Assembly: GCA_013396655.1 (NCBI GenBank)
Contig: WBMV01000298.1
Coordinates: forward strand, 1,035,515 to 1,099,514
Direction of reading: 5' to 3'
From: Campylorhamphus procurvoides
Taxonomy: Eukaryota > Chordata > Aves > Passeriformes > Dendrocolaptidae
Length of the DNA: 64,000 nucleotides
The notes under the pieces were generated by a model. It was given only the letters and a program-made list of their open reading frames with translations. It was not told the origin of the DNA and did no database searches. Both the position numbers and the translations under genes were made by a program. The first letter of the stretch is position 1. The number at the start of each line of letters is the position of its first letter. Below are positions 1 through 11,285 of the stretch, piece by piece.

Positions 1-2011
1 CCTTGACTGCCCTGACCTGCTATTGGAATTACTGTTGTTCTGAACAGGAGGCTGGACAGGGTGACCTTCCTTCCACTCTGGACTTTTGGGAGGATATGGA
101 ACAGCCCCTCCCTGCTACTTGAGCTCCTTGCTCTTCTGGGCTATAGCAAGTTAATCTAGGAACTCATGAGAAAATAGTAGGAGAGGGAGAAGTTGGAATA
201 AGTGCTGCAGCTTGAAATAGCTGGGAGAATGTGAATATCAAATACTTCAAGATGCAGCATCAATACATGTCAACAATAGATGATCCTGCTTTTCTCAGTC
301 TCCCTGGCAGTGTAGATCCTATGTATTCTGGCCTATACTGTATATATTCAGTATAGTGGGCTGTATTTACGGGTATGAACACTGTATATTTTGTTAAATA
401 CCTAGTATTATCTCTGAATACACAGTATTTTATCTAGCAAGTGAACTGTAACTTGTGAAAATCTACACTTCTGTGCTAACAGGAAATAATCAAGTTAGGG
501 TAATACGTTGCCTGCAGCATACTGCAAGGTGAATAAATAGGCATTTGGCAGGTAAACTAGACTATAGTATTACAAAAAATACAGTAGGTCAAATTCTGCA
601 TCCTTGTGAGATCTGACTCTTGGCTATAAAAGCAAATTGACTTGAATTTCTGCTGTGAACTATCTTGCAGTGTGCCGTAAAACATGGATTTGCTAATAGT
701 ATCATTACTTTAATGTTACTATACAAAAAACCATTGCTTTTAATCATTCCCATATTAGCAGTAAGTGTAGATTGCTGTGCTGGATAATTGTAATTTCACT
801 GTATTGAGATCCATAACATAATAACAAAAATGCTTTTGAAGAATAAGCTAATAAAGCTTAAAAATTTGCCAGCGGTTGTTTATTTTAAGTCTAGCAGAGA
901 CATTCACCTGGTGTGCAGTAATGGAATACCAGAGTGCTGCATTATTTATGTACTGTTCTGCTCTTTCAGAATGGTACTTTGACTTACCTCAGCTTGTGCA
1001 GTGAGTCTCAAGTAGAGCTCTCCCCAGGAACCAATTATGAAAACTGTAAAAAACCTACATGTAGGTTCTTGCTGCCTTTTTTACAAGTGTTGTAAAATAA
1101 AGACAATTTTGTGAAGATTGAGCGGTGCTTGCTCAAATCATTTTGCTTCCTACATGCTGGCCCGTAGTAAAGCATCTGGACTTGGTGCTTGCTGTTCAGT
1201 GTGGATCAGATGAACCCGTGACCCTGCCATACGTGCAATAAATCTAGGAGCAGCACTGAGCTGCTGGTTAGTAATCAGGTAGTCAGTGAGCTCAGACTAT
1301 CCTAACGACAGAATAAAAAGGTAATAAGACTCAGTACACAGGGTTTTATAACTTGCAGTTGATTTTTACATAGGAAAAACTTCTGTGTTTGAGCTCAGTT
1401 TGAGTGATCTCAGAGGACATGGTTGTTGGCTTTGTTGACTTCCAGAAACAGTTGATTAAGGAACCAAAATTGGAGCAAAGCCAATCTGCTCATGCTTATG
1501 CTGTTGACCATTCACAGTCCTCATAACAAGTGTTAATAGAATTAGTTTCTGCATAGCATGCTAGCTTTATCATAAATGCAGGAAAAGCTTTTGAAGAGGA
1601 GCTCCTCCCTGCCTCCCCTTTCCCTTCCTCCCTCTCTCTTGACAGTTGTCCCCAAGTCAGATAACCACACTTGTTTGTCCCTTAGAATATACTTGGGGCA
1701 CTAGGGATGTCATGTATCATATTCTGAAGGAACTTAACACTGTATTTGCCAGCTACTCTCTGCCAGAGTACCCTGGCTTTAATGCCAGTTCAGTGAAGGG
1801 TTCTAGGGATGCAATGGTTTTGTTTTGAATAGTTATTAAACACAATGAGCTTTGTGATGTCAGGATAACTTCTTGAATTCAAGTGTAGAAATTGTTTAAC
1901 CTAGACACGTCAATTAGAATGAACATTTGAGTAATGAAATTCTTCAGTCTGGAAGCTCTACTAATTTGTCTGTTTCTTTATTCTGCTGTCATTGTAATGG
2001 ACAATCACTAG
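1..2011 (+). other. SNAP91: SNAP91 intron (partial)
   Basis: No coding exon matching AP180 could be found before position 2012. The stretch is AT-rich and unique-looking. A good pyrimidine tract ends in AG at about 1645, but what follows has no AP180 similarity and no convincing donor. The exon preceding 2012 must end in phase 1 with a G, because the microexon needs that base for its first Asp codon. Confidence 0.6.
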
Positions 2012-2026
2012 ACCTTTTGGGAGAGG
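2012..2026 (+). CDS. SNAP91: SNAP91 coding microexon, 15 nt
   Basis: This 15-base exon is flanked by a pyrimidine-rich acceptor ending cactag and a donor gtgagt. Read with an upstream G it gives Asp-Leu-Leu-Gly-Glu and leaves one base for the next exon, matching the DLLGED segment of AP180. DLL is a clathrin-binding motif. The exon is phase 1 on both sides, so skipping it would delete five residues without a frameshift. The left boundary rests on the nearest AG; an upstream extension stays open but does not match the family. Confidence 0.7.
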
Positions 2027-2156
2027 GTGAGTAATATTTTTATTTTTTGAACGTTAAGACTCCTTAAGCTCCAGCTTTCTGGACTTGAGTGATTGTGGTC
2101 TCTCTGCCTCACCGCTCACTTTTCCTGTTTGATCTTCGTTATGTGGTTGCATATAG

Positions 2157-2327
2157 ATAATCTGGCTGCACTTTCTGGTGTTACCTCTGAGCCCCAGATT
2201 TCAGATCCATTTGCCCCAGAGCCTCCTGCAACTACTGCTGCAACTACTGATACTGCAACAACTTCAGCTGCTGCCGCCACAACTACAACTGTTACTGCTG
2301 CCACTGCTGAAGTGGATCTCTTTGGAG
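2157..2327 (+). CDS. SNAP91: SNAP91 coding exon, 57 codons
   Basis: Acceptor atatag, donor gttagt. It encodes a segment beginning NLAALSG, followed by ISDPFAPEP and a Thr/Ala-rich run, ending EVDLFG. DPF is a binding motif for the AP-2 alpha ear and DLF is a clathrin-box-like motif. The 171-nt exon is phase 1 at both ends. It follows the microexon as DLLGE-DNLAALS, as in mammalian AP180. Confidence 0.93.
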
Positions 2328-5300
2328 GTTAGTTTTGTTGCTGTAGTGCTCCACACCAGCTCATAAGGTAGATGCAGCAATATTGAGTTCAGCCATTGTT
2401 TCATGGCCTCTGATTTAACCAACTCTACCAGAGGTGCCTGTGTGTTGGATGCTGGATGGAACAGGAAATGCAAACTGCCCAACTACCTCTTTTTTTTGCT
2501 GTGCTTAAAAGACTCCTGTGCATATATATGAAAAATGGAAAACTGTGTACCTTAAGGCTGAGTTACCTTATGATTGAGCAGCTAAGAACAGTGGTTCTCA
2601 GGTCCACACTGGGGTAAACAGGTATTGCTTTCACCTTATTCGGTAGCTATGCACTGTACTACAATTTCTGGGGAAAGCTGCTGTGCTTTCATAGTTGAAG
2701 AGGATGGACGTGGCAGCGTCCTGCCTCTTCATTACTTGCCATGCTTGAGCTGAGTTGTGTTTCTCTTGGGTATTTCCTGCAAATATAGTATTAAGCCAAC
2801 TGAAATTACTGTATTTCAGCATTCTTGAGTCTGGGTTTTATTTCACAAGACATTTGCAGTAAACTAAAGTAGTGATGAACTTGTACTAAATGCCAACTAT
2901 GCAAATAATGTATAGGAAACGTATTCTTACAGTTTAGTGGTGCTCTTTCAGTCTTTAGTGCTGTCTACTGTCTGCTTGAGTAAGAATACATTTTCCACTG
3001 TATGTTGTCAGTTTTCTTGTCACTCCTGTGGAGCAGGAGGCTTCTCAGCAGCATGTCAGAACTAACATTTCTTTTCAATACTATATCAGCCCAGTAATGT
3101 TTAAACACTGTTTAAAGATTGTTACTGTTTTTGATATCACCTGACCACTGTGTTTTTTCTGATTTCTCTTCCTTTGATGCATACTTTCAGCATGACAGTG
3201 TATGTCAGGAATAAGTAATAACTTACTTGCTATGAAAACTGAATTCCAATATCTTCTCTGTGGGATGTGCTTACCTATCCCTTCTACTGACAGGAGTGCT
3301 GGAGAGGTCTCGTACATAAACAGTTTGACTACAAAGGTGTTTTCTAAAGAGTGAAAGTTCCCAGTTAGAAACTTTTCTTAGGACTGATTTCTACAGGTAG
3401 CACAAAACACCCCTGTAAAAATGCTGAAAAGCTGTAAGAAATGAGAACAACTACTACCTGCTACTTAGCCCTTTCTTTTACAAAGATTGATAGTAGTTCT
3501 GTGCCACAGGATCAGCCAGTTCTGAAGCAATTTAAAAATAGTTGTGGGCAAGGTTCTGGATGCCACTAGAAGCAAGACAGAGTCTGATGTTGTTTACTCT
3601 CAGAAGCCTGTTGCAGAAGCCAAGGCCTGTGCTCATCAACAGCCCTGCAGATGCATAGAGGTTGAAAGCACTGGGGTTGAGCCAGTCTTGGATACCACAC
3701 CTTCAAATTGCATTATTAATTTAGCATAAATACTTGAATTTTTGAAAAATGAACCAATAGTTAAATGGATAGAAATCACTGTAAATTTGCAAGAGGATTA
3801 GAAAAACACCTACCTATGCCTGTTATTTCAGTACTACAGGAACAAGATGTAACCTTTTATTTTTCCCTACCTCTATGGTTATTCTGTGCCTGGAAAAAGC
3901 AGCTTCTACCAAATCATGTATCTACTTCCAAGCTTCTCAAGTGGCAAAGACTTGGATGTATTATTTTCTAGAGATTTAACTGGTCATTAGGTAACTTAGT
4001 GACACATGTTAAGAAGTGGAGTTGCGTTTACCCTCCCGTGTGGAAAGCATTTTACTTTTGCAGTATGCAGACTTCTGTGACTTGATCTCTTCTTTTAAAG
4101 AGAATATATTTTGTTGCTCAAATGCTGTAAATCTCCAGTGGATTATATGTTAGATGAATAGTGACTTTCTCCTGGAACACTTCAGGATGAAGCAAGGTTC
4201 TATTATTTATGATAAGACTTTTAGTTCTCAAGAAGAAAAATCTCTAAACACTCAGCAGTGAAGGTACATTTGCAGTGCCCTCAAGACATGCACTGGCCAC
4301 ACCCTTTTAAGGTCCATGAGTCCATACTGAACTTCCATCTCTCTGCTGTGGTTTCAGGGTTTTTTTGTTTCTTTATCTTTGTTTTTCTTCTGAAGGCTGT
4401 GCTGTAAGTATATATTAGGATACTACACTAACATTCCATGTTAATTTAGGACTGTGTACAGTGCAAGAAGAGGTGGTTTTTGCAGCAGACACTGTTGCTC
4501 CATAGCTTTTGTGGTGTTAGACATGCTTAGACTTAATCTTATTAAGTACGTATTTGACCTTTGAAGTCTGCTAGATGTTCTTCAAGGTTACCTTAATTTC
4601 TTGTAGCTTGCCAGTGCTCTGTTGCTTCTCATGGTTCCTTGTGGTGAGGGGTGGTAGAGAAAGGTACAGGAGCAGAGATCTCAGGAGGAAAAATGTCTTC
4701 AGGGAGTGGCTGATAAGAGAAAAGCTGAAAGCTGCAGGAGAAGGGCAGCCAAGCTGAGGGAAGAAGCAGAAGAGATTTTGGAATGGCTATTGTCTGCTAA
4801 CTCTCTTGCACTGTACCGCTGATACTTTAGCTGATAGGGGCCTGCATGCTTCCTAGGACTGGTATTTGTCTTTAAGACATAAGCTCTGCATTATGTCTTC
4901 ATCTCTAATATGATATTGGAAAGCTGATGAGAAATGCAGGATTGATCCACCGTAGCTTTTTTAAAGAACTCAGTCTTATTAATAGGCAAGCTTTCAGTTA
5001 CCTGGGCCCACTTGAAGAATTCCTTATCGTGTTTCTAAGATAAACAAAAGGAGGCTGTTTTCAAAGTGCAGTTGGAATCATTCCTTAGAGGGAGAAATGT
5101 AAAGGTAGAAGAAAAGCAAAATACCTTGAAATATGTCAGTAATAGAATTTGGGCCCAGCGTTTTTAGAGACTAGTAATGTGCTATTGAGTTACATTTTGT
5201 TGTGTGATTATGCTGTAAGTGGTGCAAGCAACAAGTCATGGCAGACATTGTGCAAATGTCAGTTCTAAGGCATTCAGATGACTTGAATTGAAAGTGGGCA

Positions 5301-8300
5301 GAAGAACTGTGGTTTTCCCTGGAAAGAATGTACAGGGAAAGTGTGAAGACACGTGACACTTGATGGAGGATGAATGGCCCTTATGCTGGAACATGGTGGT
5401 ATAGCAAGGTAGCACTCATTTAAAAAACAATCAGCAAAAATATTGAATTATTATTATTTCACAGAATCATCAGGTTTGGTAGAGACCTTTAGGATCATCA
5501 AGTCCAACTGTCAGTTTCCTAGCACTAAGCCTAGTGAAACACTTCTTTTTAACTCTGGTCAGGTTCTTCATGTCAAAAAGTAATGAAGGGTGACTGAAGA
5601 GGGAAAAAACTGTGGAAACAGTTTCTCATGTCCACTTTAGTTCTACAGTCTTTCCTATACTTGTGACTTTCCTCAGGGTTGTTTCACTTGTTGCATAATA
5701 CATTAAATGATTATAAGTCAGCTGTATCATCATGTGTGAGTTATTTGTCATGTATTGATGCCATGGCATCAAATAAAGCCTGCATTTATGAAATTAAACA
5801 CTTCACTCTTCAGGAACACTTATTTTACTGCAAATAAGATGTGTCGAAGCACTACTTCAGTATTTCAGAACTTTAGAATGCCCTTGTTTGCACATGATTT
5901 CAGTAAGAACTATATTTTGAATTTAAATTTATTGTAGTACATAATACATACCTATCACTCCTAATAAATATTCCATACAGTGTGAACTTTCAAAGGTTTC
6001 AGCAACATCTCTAAGTTTTCAGGGTGTCAGTCCATTCAAGTGAGAGCCATATGCTACTTGATTCTAGAAGTCAGAAGCTAGATTCACTTTTGAAACAGAA
6101 GATGCAGAAATGTAAGGAATATAGTAACTGTTTTAAAGGGAGAAGATCTCCTGCAGTGCTGGATATGCAAATGTACAGTCACTGTGCCAGTATGGAGGAA
6201 CAAAAAAAGAAAATAAACAGTCCTTTTTTTTTAATGATAAAATATGCAGACTGATTTGTATCCATTTCTGCATGCCATGCTAGACTTTAGCAAAGAGCAA
6301 AAGACAACTGTGCGGGTGCAGCAGAGCCTTTTGAAAAGCTTCGAAGAACTTGATAAGCATTAACTTAAAAAAACCCAATGGCAAACTCTTGGTTTGAACT
6401 GTGAGTTGTAGGCTCACCTGTTCAGTTTGTTTTGTCTCTATGTGCATATGCTTTTTTTAACTTCTCAGAGTTCAGAGTAACTAATATTAGAAGTTCTCAA
6501 TGTGATGTTTTTCGTTTAGTTTCCATTGTGAACTTAGATATTTATCCCATCTGCCATTTAACCCCAATCTGATGATACAGAGATTATAATGCTTGGCAAG
6601 AACCTTATTCAGTAGTGTTGGTAAATAATAAAGCTGGTGCCAAACTATCTGTTCCCTTTCATCTATGGGCTGGAAGGAATTTTTGTTCATTTGAATATCT
6701 GTGACTGCTACATGTGGAATTTCAATACACCTGGTCAGGAATAGGTGTTACTCTGAGGCTGAAGTGATCCCATCATAGAACTAGTGACTAACTCTGTGCA
6801 ATCTGAATTCCCACTTTATATATCATCTGCAGTCTGTCGTTTCATTCTGGGAAATAATTACAAGTAGGGTTAAGTAATGTCTGTTCTGTTTGCCTAAAAG
6901 CTTATGTGAGTAAAAATGTGTTCTTTCGAAAGAGCCCAGGGTGACCCTCTGTCTGAAAGCTGGCCCTGTAGAGTACAACCCAACACACATGACCTTCCAC
7001 ATAGCGTATTCTCAAATAGTACAATGCAAAACTCTTCAGTTCAGTTCTGTGTTGAATTTCTTCTGTGTGGTGTATGCCAGTGTCTGGTATACATACAATA
7101 CTGTGATGTTTGACTCATTCTGATTTTTTACCTTGGACAACTGCCATCCAGTTTTGTTGTTGAACAGCCCTGTTACTTGAAAAATAGAATTGTATTTGAA
7201 ATGGCTTATTAGCAGGCCTTTTTTGCTACTAACTCATTTTAATTCTATTGTACAAGACTGATTGGCTTTCCTTTCTTCTGTTGAAGTTTCGGTGCATGTT
7301 CTTTTGAGCTTTTTAGATTACCTGGCACAAACTTGTTTTTAAAATGGTTGTTTTCATTTTAAAATTGACACTCAAAGCATGTTAAGCTTTTTCCTGTAGT
7401 AGTTTGATGGTGCAATTGCGGTATTCCCCAACAGATTTTATTTTTTTTTAACTTGCTAACTTTGTAGCAGTAGAAAAATGGCCTTTACAAGCATCTTGAA
7501 GCATATAATTGTAATTGTGCAGTCTTTTTGTGAAGAAAATGCTTGCCTATGAGGATAGTCCAAATGACACTGCCCATTAGGACTACTTCATAGAATTAAG
7601 AGCTACAAGTGGTGGTTTAAGCCTAGAAATAATGCTGTAAAAGTTCATAGCTTTAATTTTAAGCATGCCACTTAGTAAGTGGCAAACAAAACAAAACAAA
7701 TCAAAAAATCAAAGAAAACTCATGAGCAAGTTGTTCCAAAACCTCAAACCAGTTGTTTTCCCTGACTTGACTGGTTGGCCTAGTAGTGATCCTAAAAGGC
7801 TGGACAAGCTGTGGCTGGCCAGCGGTTAAGATGAACATTCTTGATCTGTTTGAAGCAAGCTGAGTAAATATAACCTATGTATCAGGTTATGGCTTCAGAA
7901 AGATCCAATTGGAATACTGTTAAGAAACAAGTAAGTTCAAATTTTCAGATATTGCATGACTGACTTGGCTCAAAAACTAGAAATGGCCCATGCAGATACC
8001 TGCCAGAATAATTAGATCGTTATTCGTAGCGGTGCTGAAGTTTGCAAAGCACTGTGCTATGTGAGTAAACTCACAGTTGCAGATTAATCACCTGTAATAC
8101 AGGCGTTGAGCATGCAAGTTGTTAATATCTACTCTTGAGTTAATTTTGGGTAGTACATGAGCATGCTGCTCAGAACCCTTATACAATGAGAATAATGCCT
8201 TCTTTTACACTTACTGTACTGCCTGTGGGCAACCCAAGAAGCTCCATCTGCAAACCCTGTCTAGAACATGCTTGTGTGGGGTTGGGGGAGAGACAAAGCA

Positions 8301-8456
8301 TTTTGCGCTGCATGACTTGTCTTGCTGTTGGAGTAATTACATTCATGTTGTATAAGGGGATCTACCTATGCAATTTAACTTGGTTCTTTTACTATATTTT
8401 TCTTCTCTTTATTCTTTTTTTTTTATTTTAATTTCTGTTCCTAAACTGCACCCAAG
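2328..8456 (+). other. SNAP91: SNAP91 intron, 6.1 kb
   Basis: Unique AT-rich intron. It holds one diverged antisense CR1 tail near 5458-5590 and short homopolymer tracts. I see no other coding exon or RNA gene in it. Confidence 0.7.
5458..5590 (-). repeat. CR1 LINE 3' fragment, diverged
   Basis: Begins cagaatcatcaggtttgg and continues with gagacctttaggatcatcaagtccaac, the reverse complement of the common 3' end of avian CR1 LINEs. It is short, diverged and 5' truncated, lying antisense in a SNAP91 intron. Confidence 0.6.
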
Positions 8457-8564
8457 ATGCCTTTGCAGCTTCTCCTGGGGAAGCCCCTGCAGCAGCTGAA
8501 GGGGCAGCAGCACCAGCTACCCCAACCCCTGTAGCAGCAGCTCTTGATGCATGTTCAGGAAATG
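8457..8564 (+). CDS. SNAP91: SNAP91 coding exon, 36 codons
   Basis: Acceptor cccaag after a long T-rich tract, donor gtgggt. It encodes DAFAASPGEAPAAAEG, then an Ala/Pro/Thr stretch, ending LDACSGN. This matches the AP180 segment that follows the previous DLFG. It is 108 nt and phase 1 at both ends. It lies only about 500 bases from the next exon, inside a cluster of short introns. Confidence 0.93.
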
Positions 8565-9065
8565 GTGGGTTTTATGTCATTAGATAGTATCTTGTTTTGC
8601 TGGTTTTTTTTGTTTAAACTACATGGCAGTGTGTTTTTCTGAAATTTTCATAGTGTTTGCAATTGGTCAAAACAAACCTTAGACTGAAGAGCATGCTTAA
8701 CAAAACTGCCTGTTTCCCAGTAACTGTGCTTATTTGGTAGTGTTAATAAACAGTTCTGTCAGTGCTGAGTTGTAGGCAGTACCCTGGATAGTGTTTTGTC
8801 ATATTTCTCTTTTCAGGCCTGTCCAACAGCCTTTCAAAGTTCTTCCCTTTAGTAATTAGACTGCTCAGCCTTTCAGATGGTCTTTATTTTAGAAAAACAT
8901 AAATAAACATGTCTGGATAAGTAAGCTAGATGTTAGATTGATCTCCTCTCTGTGTGTGCGTGTATTTGCTGTATGTGCATTGCCTGTAGTTGCTTTGTTC
9001 TTGACTTCCTCCCTCACTGATCCTAAGTATGCATACACATATATTTCCCCTCTCCTTTTTACAAG

Positions 9066-9323
9066 ACCCCTTTGCCCCATCCGAAGGTAGTGCAGAGGCT
9101 GCTCCTGAGCTGGACCTCTTTGCTATGAAGCCAACAGAGACTGCTGTTCCTGTAGTTACCCCTACAACTAGCGCAGCCACTCCAGTTCCTGCAACAACTC
9201 CTTCTCCAGCTGCTGCTGTTGCTGCTGCTGCTACTGCTACTACAGCTACTGCCACTACCACTACTGCCACCACTTCTGCTCCCGCCACCACTTCTGCTCC
9301 TCCTGCTCTAGATATATTTGGTG
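9066..9323 (+). CDS. SNAP91: SNAP91 coding exon, 86 codons, Ala/Thr-rich
   Basis: Acceptor acaag, donor gtaatt. It encodes DPFAPSEGSAEAAPELDLFAMKP, then a Val/Pro/Thr segment and a long Ala-Thr run, ending PPALDIFG. It carries one DPF, one DLF and one DIF motif, so this exon alone offers several AP-2 and clathrin contacts. The Ala/Thr run at about 9210-9301 is built from GCN and ACN codons and includes a perfect 18-bp tandem duplication at 9266-9301. The exon is 258 nt and phase 1 at both ends. Confidence 0.95.
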
Positions 9324-9529
9324 GTAATTTTGTTTTTAACTCTTTGATTCTGGTGGATTGATCTGTCAGGAGTACCAAAAAACAAATCATTGTTGCATGC
9401 GTGTTGTGTGCTAGGCTTTCAAACTAGAGAGCCTATTAATGTCAAATATGATGTGCAAAATGTGAAAGTTCTGCTTTCAGTCCTGCCTTTCAAAAATGAG
9501 TTAAAGATGTGTTGTGTTCTTGGCCTTAG

Positions 9530-9607
9530 ATTTATTTGAGTCTGCTCCTGATGCACCTGCAGCACCTAAACCAGATGCTACTCCTAGCATAGATCTCTTT
9601 GGTACAG
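9530..9607 (+). CDS. SNAP91: SNAP91 coding exon, 26 codons
   Basis: Acceptor ccttag, donor gtaaag. It encodes DLFESAPDAPAAPKPD, then TPSIDLFGT. Two DLF motifs lie 20 residues apart. The exon is 78 nt and phase 1 at both ends, and matches the AP180 segment following LDIFG. Confidence 0.93.
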
Positions 9608-9709
9608 GTAAAGGGAGAATTCTTCCAATACTCTGCTGCTTTGATGCTGTGCAATGGTGTAAACTGACTTGAGTGATACTTGTTGTTTTTTTTCTTTTAT
9701 TTCTGGAAG

Positions 9710-9781
9710 ATACATTTTCATCTCCACCACCTGCAGCTTCTCCTGTGCCTGAGAGTTCTCTCACTGGTGATCTCTTATCTG
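9710..9781 (+). CDS. SNAP91: SNAP91 coding exon, 24 codons
   Basis: Acceptor ggaag, donor gtgagt. It encodes DTFSSPPPAASPVPESS, then LTGDLLS. The DLL motif lies beside the 3' junction. The exon is 72 nt, phase 1 at both ends, and separated from the preceding exon by a 102-base intron. Confidence 0.92.
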
Positions 9782-10243
9782 GTGAGTGCTTGTTTTCATA
9801 GGCCTTTTTATAGACTTCCTGGTTTGGGATTTTTTTTCCAAAAGTTAAAAAAAAAATCAATTTACTGTGAATTTACATCTTTCTGCTGAAATACTAAGAA
9901 ATACTAAGTTGTGGGTTTGATACCTTTGTCACAAGGTGTGCACTTGCTTAAGATGCAAACCATGAATTGACTGATACTGAAGTTGAATAAGTAATGTGGT
10001 TGTTGAAAGAGTAAATCCTCCTCTAAGCATAAGGAAATTCTTAAACAATGCTTTCTTTAAAGTACGGTGGTTTTCAGTTGCTGTGTGAGAAATGTAACAC
10101 TTCCTGTTTGCAGTTCTGAAGACTGTTACCTGAATTTACCAACCCTGTGGTTCTAACTGGTGGAGCCCATGTGGCTTTGAAATATTTAGCTATCATTGTT
10201 GCCTTGCTGATACTAAATATTATTTATCCTGTGCTCACTGCAG

Positions 10244-10327
10244 TGGATGCATTTGCAGCCCCCTCTCCTCTACCCACTGCCTCTCCAGCAAAGGTGGATT
10301 CTTCAGGTGTGATTGACCTATTTGGTG
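10244..10327 (+). CDS. SNAP91: SNAP91 coding exon, 28 codons
   Basis: Acceptor actgcag, donor gtgggt. It encodes VDAFAAPSPLPTASPAKV, then DSSGVIDLFG. Three overlapping GT dinucleotides lie at the 3' end. Position 10327 is chosen because it keeps the length a multiple of 3 (84 nt) and the phase 1-1 pattern, and joins to Asp-Ala-Phe in the next exon. Confidence 0.92.
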
Positions 10328-11201
10328 GTGGGTATTTTTCTTTCCTCACCACTTCAGAGTTGAATCACTTCATTTCAATTACCTTTGCGCTTTGCTAAAG
10401 CTGCGGGTTTCCCCTTCTTACAACTCTTCTGTGTGGTGTGATGGCTGAGACTAGCATGTCCTGTTCTTAGTACTGCACAATAACGAACTGCAAATAAACT
10501 GTCGGTGTGGTCATTCTGTTGTCATGACACTTGCCATTCTGTCTTCAGTCAGTGCATGTATGACTGTTCCTCAGATGTCCAATGAAAGTGCTATATTCTT
10601 TTTTAATTTTTTGCAAGTCTCCATGGTCATGTTGTTTTCTCTCAGTTCCGTTTCTCAAAGCAGCTGAAGGTTTGGGGGTGACTTGTCTCAAACTGGGTAT
10701 CTGAATCGCAGGATCTTTGTTGGATTTGACAAGGTGGAAATTAGGATAGGCACAGCCAACTCTAGGCACATTGCAAAACAGAAATGTTGCTTAGAGGCAG
10801 TGAATCGCAAACATGAGTGAAATATTCCTCTAAAAAGACTTAATGTGAGTCACTATGTTCTGGCTGGAATTACTCCAAACTCTGGTTCAATGCGTTCATC
10901 TCCGAGTGAGTTAACCCTGTTTCCTTGAATTCTGTGCTTTGGATGGGCTTTTCTGACAAGAGGCCCAAATGAAAGAGAAGAGATTTCTTTCAAGTACTGG
11001 TTTGTTGCACCTCCTTTTTTCCACCTGAACTTTGTGTCCATGGTACTGCTCTGCAATAAAGAGGGCCAAGCACTTTCATTTTATCCTGATGGTGTATGAA
11101 GTGATTATCCTTTTGTTATCTTTCGTTTATGATAAGTGATGAATTCATATATTTAATATTGAACTCTACTTTTTCTTGATGCCTTCTGGAATTCCCTTTA
11201 G

Positions 11202-11285
11202 ATGCTTTTGGAAGTAGTGCTCCTGAACCCCAGCCCACAACCCCGGCTGCTTCTAGTTCCTCAGCTTCTGCAGACCTACTTGCTG
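11202..11285 (+). CDS. SNAP91: SNAP91 coding exon, 28 codons
   Basis: Acceptor ccctttag, donor gtaata. It encodes DAFGSSAPEPQPTTPAA, then a Ser-rich run and SADLLA. It is 84 nt, the same length as the previous exon, phase 1 at both ends, and ends beside a DLL motif. Confidence 0.93.

Noticed and set aside
1646..1828. Open frame after a good pyrimidine tract and AG in the first intron
   Set aside because: No AP180 similarity, no convincing donor, and wrong place relative to the known exon order.
8926..9390. 154-codon minus-strand frame rich in Val and Ala
   Set aside because: It is the antisense image of the Ala/Thr codon run in the SNAP91 exon at 9066-9323.
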